From Pseudacidovorax intermedius (GTDB taxonomy: Bacteria; Pseudomonadota; Gammaproteobacteria; Burkholderiales; Burkholderiaceae_C), in NCBI RefSeq assembly GCF_003350475.1, contig NZ_QQAV01000011.1, forward strand, positions 95,774-159,773: 64,000 nucleotides of DNA. The letters are read 5' to 3'. The notes below the pieces were generated by a model. It worked only from the letters and a program-made list of their open reading frames with translations. It searched no databases and had not been told where the DNA came from. The position numbers and the translations under genes were made by a program. Positions 45,501-52,483 of this stretch are shown here, in pieces. The first letter of the stretch is position 1; each line of letters opens with the position of its first letter.

Positions 45501-45518
45501 GCGCACGCAGAAGCTTGA
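42504..45518 (+). CDS. DUF802 membrane protein: MotA/TolQ/ZorA-like channel with long coiled-coil tail
   Basis: 1004 residues. Four hydrophobic segments lie at about 11-28, 34-54, 111-133 and 158-183. The third and fourth carry marks of the MotA/TolQ/ExbB/ZorA superfamily: LLVLLGMLGTFMGMVVTLDG, and GLGLAFGTSVAGVAASAALGLMSAL with the conserved small/Thr residues of the channel helix. Residues 184-1004 are a hydrophilic, Ala/Gln/Glu/Arg-rich predicted coiled coil, with three perfect-length 69-residue repeats beginning at Trp475, 544 and 613 and a related one at Trp748. The start overlaps DUF3348 by ATGA. With the OmpA/MotB-like partner downstream it resembles ZorA-ZorB; function is otherwise unknown. 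Confidence 0.85.
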   Translation: MTRLIAKALQGAVFAAGLAAVLWVGAGYLGRQPLALAVMVLIGVFFLVGGVELLRFDRATRTLARALDSLGSAPADARHAWLAPVEPALQGAVRQRIEGGRVALPGPALAPYITGLLVLLGMLGTFMGMVVTLDGTGAALTGATELQGIRDALSAPVRGLGLAFGTSVAGVAASAALGLMSALARRERVQVGQQLDAAIAGPLRAFSATHHREASLKLMEQQAGLLPTLVERLQATMEALERQQQALNERLTADQARFHTQAESAYAALAASLERSLKESVAEGARLSGAAIQPAIEATLAGLAQESGRLQSAMAEQVRRQLDGVAERFGQATTEVAGLWRSALAEQQAAQAAGSRAFDEALARFTGHAQQRDAALDEALTRFTQHTQQHSLALADDLAARLDRQSETLGQRWAEALSQQAAGAEQMAMRHEAALQRAAEGFASQAVALHEGVAAAHTELQSRMAAHDDTRLAAWTGALRSLAEELRQQWQQAGAQATGEWQSVGETLSRSVRDITAGAEAQAQRLLADLDRRAAADESRLADWRAALETTATALREEWRAAGAESAGQWQQLGDALRHTAAEVGGHAEEQARRTLAEMERRAALDDGRLQQWTAALETMAANLREQWQQTGSAAADQWLQAGRAASAELERASGQIAAQLERASTGAAEALALASSQAAGQLQQATGQVADGLQRATGEAVGQWQQVGEQLRQAAIDIGSTAQAQAERTLAQIEQRASQEAERQVAWTGALEATVATLRTQWEAAGEQATRQLREAGAALARTATDMSTQMEAQAQRTLAEIGQLVQAAAEAPRAAAEVMGELRERISDSMARDQATLEERERLMQTLGTLLEALNRQATEQRGAIDALVDTTTGLMERASGRFGETLQAQVERFGQALDAQAARLDEAGTQLGASAVEVASLGEAFGGAVQLFGQANGELLTQLKGIETALTKSLARSDEQLDYYVAQAREVIELSIGAQKQIIDDLQHLAAQRGVDAHAEA
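43926..44546 (+). repeat. Three 207-bp tandem repeats inside the DUF802 gene
   Basis: Units begin at the Trp codons 43926, 44133 and 44340, exactly 207 bases (69 codons) apart. Each encodes a W-x-x-AL-x-x-x-A-x-x-LR-x-x-W start, an A-x-x-W middle, and an AQR-LA-DLERRAA-type end. A diverged fourth unit starts at 44745. They extend the coiled-coil tail. Confidence 0.8.
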
Positions 45519-45519
45519 C

Positions 45520-46188
45520 ATGGCAGCCCTGAACGACGACCTCGTCGACGGCGGCGCCGAGCCGGCGGTGCCGGTCTGGGCCGTCTTCGGCGACCTGATG
45601 GCCGGTGTGCTGGGCGCCTTCGCGCTCATCCTCGTGGCGGCGCTGGGCATGCAGATGGAACTGGCCGACCGCCTCAAGGCGGAGGTGCAGCAGCGCGAGC
45701 AGGCTGCCCGCCGGCTGCAGACGCTGGAGCAGGCCCTGGCCGGCCCGCTGGCCGCCGGCCGCGTGACGCTGGCGGACGGGCGCATCGGCATCCGCGGCAG
45801 CGTGCTCTTCGCCTTCGCCTCCGACGAGCTGCAGCCCGAAGGCCGCCAGCTGCTCAAGACCCTGGCCGGCCCGCTGGGCCGCTATCTGCGCGAACGCGGC
45901 GAGATCCTGATGGTCAGCGGCTTCACCGACGACCGGCAGGTGCGTGGCGACAGCCGCCGTTTCGCCGACAACTGGGAGCTGTCGGCCCAGCGCGCGCTCA
46001 CCGTGACCCGCGCGCTGATCGACGAGGGCATTCCGGCCGATGCCGTGTTCGCCGCCGCCTTCGGTTCCCAGCAGGCCGTGGCCTCCAATGCCGACGCCGA
46101 CGGCCGCGCCCGCAACCGCCGCGTCGAGATGGCGCCCATGCCGCGGCCCGCCCGCACCGAGGCCGGCAAGGCGGCGGTCAAGCCCTGA
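45520..46188 (+). CDS. OmpA-family, MotB/ZorB-like peptidoglycan-binding membrane protein
   Basis: 222 residues (229 if ATG 45499, which overlaps the previous gene by 20 bases, is used). A single N-terminal membrane helix is in PVWAVFGDLMAGVLGAFALI, with an Asp (residue 25) at its cytoplasmic entry, in the place of the ion-carrying Asp of MotB, ExbD and ZorB. A short coiled linker (45-70) leads to an OmpA-like domain: VLFAFASDELQPEGRQLL, the peptidoglycan-binding VSGFTDDRQ...NWELSAQRALTVTRALIDEG and the terminal GRARNRRVEM. Start is one base after the DUF802 stop. It is the expected stator/anchor partner of the DUF802 protein. Confidence 0.9.
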   Translation: MAALNDDLVDGGAEPAVPVWAVFGDLMAGVLGAFALILVAALGMQMELADRLKAEVQQREQAARRLQTLEQALAGPLAAGRVTLADGRIGIRGSVLFAFASDELQPEGRQLLKTLAGPLGRYLRERGEILMVSGFTDDRQVRGDSRRFADNWELSAQRALTVTRALIDEGIPADAVFAAAFGSQQAVASNADADGRARNRRVEMAPMPRPARTEAGKAAVKP

Positions 46189-46829
46189 TGATGACCGCGA
46201 TGACTGCACTGCAGGCGCGCCTCACCGCCTGGCGCGAAGACGGGTCGGACCGGGCCGATCCCGCCGCCTTCCTCGTGATGGAAGCGCTGGCGCGGCGCAC
46301 CGTCGGGCAGCCGCAGCGGATCCAGCAACTGCTGGTGCCCCGGTTGGAGGCAGCCCTTGATCGCTATGCCGCCGGCCTGGCTGCGCGGCCGGCTCAGGCC
46401 AGCGAAGCGCCGGCGCCGGCACCGCGCGGTGCCCTCGGCCAGTTGGCCGATGCCCTGGCGCAGCGTGGCCGCAGCGCCCCCGAGGACGGGCCGCCGCTGC
46501 TGGCGACGGCCGAGGGCCAGTCCCGGCCGCCGGAGCTCAAGGCGCTGCGACGTTTCCGCGGCACCTGGTCGCGCCTGTCGGCGCAACAACGCCTGCGCGA
46601 CGCGACGGCCCAGGTGCCGGCCCAGGCCGGTCCGTTGAATTCGCACCAGCTGGTCTATCGCGCCCTGGCCCTGATGCAGCAGCTGGCGCCGGGCTATCTG
46701 GAGCATTTCGTCGGCCATGTGGACGCGCTGCTGTCCATCGAGCAACTGCAGTCGCCACCCCCGCCGCCGCCCGGCAAGGGCGAGCTGCGCGCCGCGACAC
46801 CACGTCGCAAGTCGGCGCGGGGCCGTTGA
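46188..46829 (+). CDS. DUF2894-family protein
   Basis: 213 residues, soluble, no signal. An N-terminal helical region (ALQARLTAWREDGSDRADPAAFLVMEALARR), a variable Pro/Ala-rich middle and a conserved-looking C-terminal part, KALRRFRGTWSRLSAQQRLRDATAQVPAQAGPLNSHQLVYRALALMQQLAPGYLEHFVGHVDALLSIE abbreviated here by its ends, match DUF2894. It closes with a proline run and a basic tail. The start ATG overlaps the OmpA stop by one base (TGATG). Last gene of the operon; function unknown. Confidence 0.86.
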   Translation: MMTAMTALQARLTAWREDGSDRADPAAFLVMEALARRTVGQPQRIQQLLVPRLEAALDRYAAGLAARPAQASEAPAPAPRGALGQLADALAQRGRSAPEDGPPLLATAEGQSRPPELKALRRFRGTWSRLSAQQRLRDATAQVPAQAGPLNSHQLVYRALALMQQLAPGYLEHFVGHVDALLSIEQLQSPPPPPPGKGELRAATPRRKSARGR

Positions 46830-46980
46830 GCGCACCGACGCCAGCGTGCGGCTGTCGGACGCAACGGCCACGCAGGGGCATTCGGCAAGGCTGCATTCAC
46901 ACTTCGCGACAATGCTTCCGGCCATCGCGGCGATGGCCGTCTCCTGGTCGGCGAACCCGCCTGACTGAAGCACAGCGCAG

Positions 46981-49089
46981 ATGAATTCCCCCTTTCCTGT
47001 CGACGGCGGCGCCATGGGCGCGGCAGTGCGGGCCCATGACTGGGCCGCGACACCGCTCGGGCCTGCGGAGCAATGGCCGGGCGCGTTGCGCAATGCGCTC
47101 GCCCTGATGCTCAACTCGCCCGAGAGCATGTACCTGGTCTGGGGCGATGCGCTGACCTTCTTCTTCAACGACGCCTACCGGCCGATCCTGGGGCCGAGGC
47201 TGGATGGCGCGCTGGGCCAGTCGCTGCCCGTGCTGTGGTCCGACGCCTGGGAGGCCGTGCGTGGCCCGCTTGAGCAGGCGCTGGCCGGCCGCGCGAGCCG
47301 CTTCGTCGACGTGCCCATCACCATGGCGCGCTATGGGCATGAAGAGCAGACCTGGTGGTCCTACTCGTACTCGCCGATCTACGACGGCGACGTGGTGCGC
47401 GGCGTGTTCTGCTTCACCACCGAGACCACCGCGCGCGTGCTGGCGCAGCAGCAGCTCGCGGCCGAGGCCGAGCAGCAGCGGCGCATCCTCGACGAGCTGC
47501 CGGGCTTCGTGTGGACGGCCGACCGCGCCGGCATGGTGCGCTACGTCAGCCCGCGCTGGACCGCCTTCAGCGGCCAGCCACGCGAGCGCTTCCTGGACGA
47601 GGGCTGGGGCGATTTCGTGCATCCGGACGACCTGCCGGCGCTCGCCGGTGCCTGGCAGCGCGCAGTGAAGGCACGCATGCCCTACGAGGCGGAGTTCCGA
47701 ATGCGCAGCCCGCGCGACGGCTACCGCTGGTGGCTGTCCCGCGCGCACCCGGTGGCGGGAGAGACCGACAGCGCCATGGCCTGGGTGGGCATCTGCACCG
47801 AGATGGACGCCATCATCGACGCGCGCGAGATGCTCAGCCGCTCGCGCGATGCGCTGCAGGACGCCGTGAGCGAGCGCACCCGCAAGCTCGAGGCGGCGGA
47901 GGAAGCGCTGCACCAGGCCCGCAAGATGGAAGCCATCGGCCAGCTCACCGGCGGCCTGGCGCACGACTTCAACAACATGCTGGCGGCCGTCTCCGGTGCG
48001 CTGGAGCTGATGGACATCCGGCTGCGGCAGAACCAACCCGAGCACCTGGCCCGCTACATCCGCACGGCGCAGGACGCCACGCGGCGCGCCGCCGCGCTCA
48101 CGCACCGGCTGCTGGCCTTCTCTCGCCGGCAGACGCTCGCGCCGCGGCCCACGCCGGTGGACGAACTGGTGGCCGGCATGGTCGAGCTCATCCAGCGCAC
48201 GGTGGGGCCGCAGGTGCACATCCTGACGCATGCCCAGGCTGCGCCCTGGCCGGCGCTGGTCGATCCGTCGCAGCTGGAGAACGCGCTGCTCAACCTGTGC
48301 ATCAATGCCCGCGACGCCATGCCCGACGGCGGCCAGGTGCTGATCGAGACGGTGAACGTGCCCATGGATGGTCCCGCCGCCCGTGCGCATGACCTGCCCG
48401 AGGGCGACTACCTGCTGCTGCGCGTGACCGACAACGGCGTGGGCATGCCGGCCGACGTGCTGGACAAGGCCTTCGATCCCTTCTTCACCACCAAGCCGCT
48501 GGGGCAGGGCACGGGGCTGGGGTTGTCGATGATCTACGGCTTCGCGCGTCAGTCCGGCGGGCAGGTGCGCATCGCCTCCGAAGTGGGGCGTGGCACGGTG
48601 GTGTCGATCCATCTGCCGCGCGCCATGGAGGGTGCGCTGCCCGTGGCACCGACCGACACCCGCGCCATGGCCGACCCGGCCGCGCAGGCCGACTGGCCCG
48701 TGCTGGTGGTGGAGGACGAAGAGGCCGTGCGCCAGATCGTGGCCGAGACGCTGCGCGACCTGGGCTGCAGGGTGCTGGAAGCCGCCGATTCGCTGGCCGG
48801 CGTGGCGATGTTGCGCGCGTCGCCCGAAGTGCGTCTGCTGATCACCGACGTGGGCCTGCCGGGTGGCATGAACGGGCGGCAACTGGCCGACGCGGCGCGC
48901 AGCCTGCGACCGGCGCTGCCGGTGCTCTTCATCACCGGCTATGCGGAAAACGCGCTGCTCCGGGACGGCCAGCTGGAGCCCGGCATGGCGGTGCTGACCA
49001 AGCCCTTCTCGGTGCACCAGCTCACCAGCGAGCTGCGGCGGCTGCAGCACGCCTGGCCCGTCACGCGGGCACCGGACCCCGCGGCATGA
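46981..49089 (+). CDS. Soluble hybrid sensor histidine kinase (PAS-PAS-HisKA-HATPase-REC)
   Basis: 702 residues with no membrane helix, so a cytoplasmic sensor. Order: a PAS-like domain (about 35-150, YLVWGDALTFFFNDAYRPILG), a second PAS/PAC (about 170-295, PGFVWTADRAGMVRYVSPRW), a coiled connector, the NtrB-like H box GGLAHDFNNMLAAVSGAL with His328, the ATPase domain (N box LLNLCINARDAMPDGG; G box GTGLGLSMIYGFARQSGG) and a C-terminal receiver with Asp623 in LLITDVGLPGG. No separate response regulator is adjacent. Its last 29 bases overlap the 3' end of the convergent lactate-oxidase-type gene. It starts 151 bases after the DUF2894 gene; a functional link is not shown. Confidence 0.93.
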   Translation: MNSPFPVDGGAMGAAVRAHDWAATPLGPAEQWPGALRNALALMLNSPESMYLVWGDALTFFFNDAYRPILGPRLDGALGQSLPVLWSDAWEAVRGPLEQALAGRASRFVDVPITMARYGHEEQTWWSYSYSPIYDGDVVRGVFCFTTETTARVLAQQQLAAEAEQQRRILDELPGFVWTADRAGMVRYVSPRWTAFSGQPRERFLDEGWGDFVHPDDLPALAGAWQRAVKARMPYEAEFRMRSPRDGYRWWLSRAHPVAGETDSAMAWVGICTEMDAIIDAREMLSRSRDALQDAVSERTRKLEAAEEALHQARKMEAIGQLTGGLAHDFNNMLAAVSGALELMDIRLRQNQPEHLARYIRTAQDATRRAAALTHRLLAFSRRQTLAPRPTPVDELVAGMVELIQRTVGPQVHILTHAQAAPWPALVDPSQLENALLNLCINARDAMPDGGQVLIETVNVPMDGPAARAHDLPEGDYLLLRVTDNGVGMPADVLDKAFDPFFTTKPLGQGTGLGLSMIYGFARQSGGQVRIASEVGRGTVVSIHLPRAMEGALPVAPTDTRAMADPAAQADWPVLVVEDEEAVRQIVAETLRDLGCRVLEAADSLAGVAMLRASPEVRLLITDVGLPGGMNGRQLADAARSLRPALPVLFITGYAENALLRDGQLEPGMAVLTKPFSVHQLTSELRRLQHAWPVTRAPDPAA

Positions 49090-50332
49090 GGAAGTCCGGC
49101 GAAAGCTGAGCCGGCCGCGTGACGCCCAGCATGGCCAGGTTGCGGTCCACCTCGGCCGACAGCAGCTGGATGGCATGCGCCACGCCCGCCTCACCGGCCA
49201 CCGCTGCCGCGAAGTTGAAGGGCCGGCCCAGCCATACGAAGCGCGCGCCCAGCGCCAGGGCCTTGAGCACGTCGCTGCCGCGGCGGATGCCGCCGTCCAT
49301 CATCACCGCCATGTCGCCGGCCACGTCCATCACGGCCGGCAGCGTGCGCAGGGCCGAGACGGCGCCGTCGAGCTGCCGCCCGCCGTGGTTGGAGAGCACG
49401 ATGCCGTCGGCGCCATGCTGACGGGCCAGCGCGGCGTCCTGCGGCGAGACCAGCCCCTTGACCACCAGCGGCCCGCGCCAGCGGCGGCGGATGCGGGCGA
49501 TGTGCGACCAGTCGAAATGGTCGCGCTTGGAAAAGTCGCGCTCCACGTTGCGCGAGATGACCGGCGCACCGCGCTCGGCGAAGGAGTTCTCGAAGTGCGG
49601 CATGCCGTCTGCCAGCGTGCGCAGCAGCGTGCCCAGCGTCCAGCGCGGATGCGTCAGCCCGTCCCAGGCCAGGCGCAGGCTCGGGCGCAACGGGGTCGAG
49701 AAGCCGGCGCGGATGTTGTTCTCGCGGTTGCCGGCCACGGGCACGTCGGCGGTGATCACCAGCGTCTCGAAGCCGGCGCGCTCCACGCGGTCAAGCAGGG
49801 CGTCGATGCGCTCGGGCTGGCCCGGCAGGTAGGCCTGGAACCAGCTGCCGGGGCCGGCGGCGATGACCTTTTCCATGGGCGTGAGCGAGCTGCCGCTGAG
49901 TACGTACGGAATGCCGGCGCGTGCCGCGGCGCGCGCCATCGCCTCGTCGCCGCGGTAGGCCGAGAGCGCGGCAATGCCCATCGGCGCGATGCCGAAGGGC
50001 GCGCTGTAGCGACGGCCGAAGAGCTCGGTGCCCAGGTCGCGCTGCGACACATTGGCCAGCACGCGCGGCACGAAGCCCCAGTCGGCGAAGGCGCGGCGGT
50101 TGTCGTCCAGGCTGCTGTTGGTCTCGGCGGCGCCGGCCACGTAGCCGTAGATGGCGCGCGGCAGGTGGCGCGCGGCCAGGCGCTGGAAGTCGTCGAGGGC
50201 CAGCACTTCGGCCAGCGGGCCGCGCGCGGCGCCGCCGCTGAAGGCGCGCCACGGGTCGTGGGCGGGCGCCGGCGCAGTGGCAGGCGGTTGGGCGAGGCCG
50301 GAGTCCGGGGTGGGCGCGGAGGTCGGGGTCAT
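49061..50332 (-). CDS. FMN-dependent alpha-hydroxy-acid oxidase/dehydrogenase (L-lactate dehydrogenase-like)
   Basis: 423-residue member of the LldD/glycolate-oxidase family. The FMN-binding TIM barrel shows APFGIAPMGIAALSAYRGDEAMARAA, WFQAYLPGQPERIDALLDRVERAGFETLVITADVPVAGNRE abbreviated to its ends, VVKGLVSPQDAALA, the catalytic SNHGGRQLDGAVS and MMDGGIRRGSDVLKALALGA. An extra Pro/Ala-rich N-terminal segment of about 30 residues precedes the core; no cytochrome b2 domain is present. Substrate (lactate, mandelate or glycolate) unresolved. Divergent from a LysR gene (122 bases), its probable regulator. Confidence 0.92.
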   Translation of the reverse strand: MTPTSAPTPDSGLAQPPATAPAPAHDPWRAFSGGAARGPLAEVLALDDFQRLAARHLPRAIYGYVAGAAETNSSLDDNRRAFADWGFVPRVLANVSQRDLGTELFGRRYSAPFGIAPMGIAALSAYRGDEAMARAAARAGIPYVLSGSSLTPMEKVIAAGPGSWFQAYLPGQPERIDALLDRVERAGFETLVITADVPVAGNRENNIRAGFSTPLRPSLRLAWDGLTHPRWTLGTLLRTLADGMPHFENSFAERGAPVISRNVERDFSKRDHFDWSHIARIRRRWRGPLVVKGLVSPQDAALARQHGADGIVLSNHGGRQLDGAVSALRTLPAVMDVAGDMAVMMDGGIRRGSDVLKALALGARFVWLGRPFNFAAAVAGEAGVAHAIQLLSAEVDRNLAMLGVTRPAQLSPDFLMPRGPVPA

Positions 50333-50454
50333 GGGCAGATGGAGGGCTGTCAGGCTGCGCCGGATTGGCGCGCGATGGGACCGGACTGTAGGCAGTCCGC
50401 TCCACGAGCGAAAGCGAATAATCCAGCGCAGCCAATTTCACTGAAGTCGAACAA

Positions 50455-51354
50455 GTGACGCTCAAGCAACTGGAAGCCTTCTACTGGGCCGCGACCTGTG
50501 CCAGCTTCGCGCTGGCCTCCGAGCGGCTGCACTTGAGCGTGTCTTCGCTATCGAAGCGTCTGGCCGAGCTGGAGTCCGCGCTGGGCGCGCCCCTGTTCGA
50601 CCGGGCGGGGCATCGCGCCCGGCTTACCGAGGCCGGCCAGCGTCTGCTGCCGCTGGCGGCCGATCTGCTCCAGCGCGCCGAGCAGGCGCGGATGGCCGTG
50701 GGCCCGGGCGCGACGCTGAGCGGCATCGCGCATCTGGGCACGGGCGAACTCGCATCCATGACCTGGCTGGCTCGCGCGGTGGCCTGGCTGCGCGCGCGGC
50801 ATCCCGCGATGGAGTTGCGCATCGAGGTGGACATCGGCGCGCACCTGGCGCGGCGTGTCGAGCAGGCCGAGCTGGACGCCGCCGTGATCTCGGGCGCCGC
50901 CTCGCGGCCGACCTTGAGCGCCTTGCCCCTCGGGCAGGCAGCCTTCGTGTGGTGCGCCTCGGCCGAGCTGGCGGCAGGCATCGAACGGCTGGATGCCGAG
51001 TCCTGGTCGCGGCACACGCTGGTCGCGCTGCCGCGCGGCTCGGGCGTCACGCAGTTGCAGGACGGGTGGATGGCCCGCGCCGGTGCCCGGCCGCGCGCGG
51101 TGCTGAGTTGCAGCCAGTGGGGCGCGGTGGCGAGCCTGCTGGCGGCGGGGCAGGGCATCGGCATGCTGCCGCTCGGGCTGGCGGACGGGCTGGTGCAGCG
51201 CGGCATCCTGTGCCGGCTGGCCGCCACGGAGCCGCTCTCGACGCTGGACTACGGCTTCCACTTTCGTCACAACGACCCGCGCCCCCTGGTGGCGGCGCTG
51301 CGGCAAGCCTGCCTGGAGACGGTGGACTTCGACGCGCCCGGGCCCTTCTTCTGA
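50455..51354 (+). CDS. LysR-family transcriptional regulator
   Basis: 299 residues. The HTH domain is MTLKQLEAFYWAATCASFALASERLHLSVSSLSKRLAELESALGAPLFDR, followed by a linker helix and an effector domain from about 88. The start is GTG at 50455; no better start is available upstream. It is divergent from the alpha-hydroxy-acid oxidase gene with 122 bases between, the classic arrangement for a LysR regulator of a catabolic gene, so control of that oxidase is likely but not shown. Confidence 0.9.
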   Translation: MTLKQLEAFYWAATCASFALASERLHLSVSSLSKRLAELESALGAPLFDRAGHRARLTEAGQRLLPLAADLLQRAEQARMAVGPGATLSGIAHLGTGELASMTWLARAVAWLRARHPAMELRIEVDIGAHLARRVEQAELDAAVISGAASRPTLSALPLGQAAFVWCASAELAAGIERLDAESWSRHTLVALPRGSGVTQLQDGWMARAGARPRAVLSCSQWGAVASLLAAGQGIGMLPLGLADGLVQRGILCRLAATEPLSTLDYGFHFRHNDPRPLVAALRQACLETVDFDAPGPFF

Positions 51355-51367
51355 GAAACGGCGGGCC

Positions 51368-51679
51368 TCAGGGACAGAACAGCTCGGCCAGCAGTTCGAT
51401 CATGCGGCCCGCCCTGGGATCGTCGATGCGGTAGTACACCATCTGGCCCTCGCGCCGGCTGGCGACCAGGCCGTCTTCGCGCAGGCGGGCAAGGTGCTGC
51501 GACAGCGCCGACTGGCCAAGGCCCACCTCCGCCTGCAGCGCGCCCACCGACAGCTCGCCGTGCTTGCCCAGCAGGCACAGCACCAGCAGGCGCGATTCGT
51601 TGCCCAGCGCACGCAGGAAGGCGGCGGCCTGCTGGGCGCCTTCCTGGAGCAGGGCGTGCTCGGGGTTGATGTGGGTCAT
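51368..51679 (-). CDS. ArsR-family repressor of the BigR/SqrR persulfide-sensor type
   Basis: 103 residues. A winged helix with AAFLRALGNESRLLVLCLLGKHGELSVGALQ and the recognition helix GLGQSALSQHLARLREDGLVASRREGQMVYYRI. There are exactly two cysteines, Cys35 in LVLCLL and Cys102 in ELFCP at the C-terminus, spaced as in SqrR/BigR (66-67 apart), where they form a tetrasulfide bridge on contact with persulfides. No metal-binding CxC of ArsR/SmtB is present. ATG 51679 is chosen. Divergent from the AhpD-like gene, with the palindrome 51714-51733 between them. Confidence 0.88.
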   Translation of the reverse strand: MTHINPEHALLQEGAQQAAAFLRALGNESRLLVLCLLGKHGELSVGALQAEVGLGQSALSQHLARLREDGLVASRREGQMVYYRIDDPRAGRMIELLAELFCP

Positions 51680-51713
51680 GGATGGTGCGAACGCGCTGGC
51701 CGGGGGTGGTTGA

Positions 51714-51733
51714 ATATTAGGGTTTCCTAATAT
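51714..51733. promoter_or_regulatory. Perfect palindromic operator between the ArsR-type regulator and the AhpD-like gene
   Basis: ATATTAGG-GTTT-CCTAATAT: perfect 8-bp arms in an AT-rich patch, 34 bases upstream of the regulator ATG and 64 upstream of the divergent ATG. Size and composition fit an ArsR-family homodimer site that would repress both directions. Confidence 0.75.
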
Positions 51734-51797
51734 GATGGACTTGCGCTGGGTCGAGTGTCGCGGCTTCGTGGCCGGCCCTGCCGAGCAGCAATCCGCC

Positions 51798-52145
51798 ATG
51801 ACCGACTACCGACAGATCACCCACGACATCTCCGCGCAACTCGTGCCCTTGCGGCAGACCGTGCCCGGCGTCATGAAGGGCTTCGCCGACATGGGCAAGG
51901 CCGCCATGGCCGAGGGCGCGCTCAGTGCCAAGACCAAGGAGCTGATCGCGCTGGCCGCGGGCGTCGCGGCCCATTGCGAGGGCTGCATCGGCTTCCACAC
52001 CAAGGCGCTGGCCCGGCTGGGCGCGACCGAGGCCGAGGTGCAGGAGGCGCTGGGCGTGGCCATCTACATGGGCGGCGGGCCCTCCGCGATGTACGCCGCC
52101 AGTGCCGTGGAGGCCTTCCGCCAGTTTTCCGCGGCGTCCGCCTGA
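51798..52145 (+). CDS. Carboxymuconolactone decarboxylase/AhpD-family protein
   Basis: 115 residues, all-helical CMD/AhpD fold. It has the redox motif HCEGCIGFHTKALARLGAT (CxxC plus His), the active site of AhpD-like peroxidases, and ALGVAIYMGGGPSAMYAASAVEAFRQF at the C-terminus. ATG 51798 (MTDYRQITHD) is chosen; the frame is open upstream to an ATG inside the operator, which is unlikely to be used. Placed after a persulfide-type regulator and before a YgaP-like membrane protein, it is likely a thiol-dependent enzyme of reactive sulfur or peroxide defence (inference). Confidence 0.9.
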   Translation: MTDYRQITHDISAQLVPLRQTVPGVMKGFADMGKAAMAEGALSAKTKELIALAAGVAAHCEGCIGFHTKALARLGATEAEVQEALGVAIYMGGGPSAMYAASAVEAFRQFSAASA

Positions 52146-52186
52146 GCGGCGGCGCCCTTGTCCATCTCACTCATCGAGGAGCACTC

Positions 52187-52384
52187 ATGACCCCCAATGT
52201 CGGAACCCTGGATCGCGTGCTGCGGATCGTGGCAGGCCTCGTGCTCATCGGCCTGGCGCTGGCCGGTGTGATCGGGGCCTGGGGCTGGATCGGCCTGGTG
52301 CCGCTGGCCACGGGGCTGCTGCGCTTCTGCCCGGCCTACACGCTGCTGGGCCTGCGCACCTGTCCGGCCAATTCGTCGCGCTGA
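52187..52384 (+). CDS. Small YgaP-like membrane protein (DUF2892)
   Basis: 65 residues. MTPNVGTLDRVLRIVAGLVLIGLALAG and WIGLVPLATGLLRFCPAYTLLGLRTC match DUF2892, the two-helix membrane domain found at the C-terminus of the rhodanese YgaP. Here it stands alone, without a rhodanese domain. Two cysteines, in RFCPAY and LRTCPA, are typical of the family. GAGGAG (52176-52181) precedes the ATG by 5 bases. 41 bases after the AhpD-like gene and very likely co-transcribed. Suggested role: sulfur-compound passage or anchoring (inference). Confidence 0.88.
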   Translation: MTPNVGTLDRVLRIVAGLVLIGLALAGVIGAWGWIGLVPLATGLLRFCPAYTLLGLRTCPANSSR

Positions 52385-52483
52385 GGGCAGCCGGCGCGCG
52401 TTCGGCGCGCTGACGCCAGCGCGTCCGGCCCGGCCGGGGCCGCTTCCTAGAATGGTTCGTTGCCCTCATCCAGGAGACGTTCC

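Noticed and set aside
42129..45857. A 1242-codon open frame antisense to the DUF802 gene
   Set aside because: It is a shadow of a GC-rich, Ala/Gln-rich coding strand; the product is low-complexity, and the sense strand has coupled starts, membrane motifs and a coiled coil.
41776..46829. A canonical Zorya system
   Set aside because: The ZorC, ZorD or ZorE components (helicase, nuclease or EH-signature proteins) are absent from the neighbourhood, so only a Zorya-like motor is claimed.
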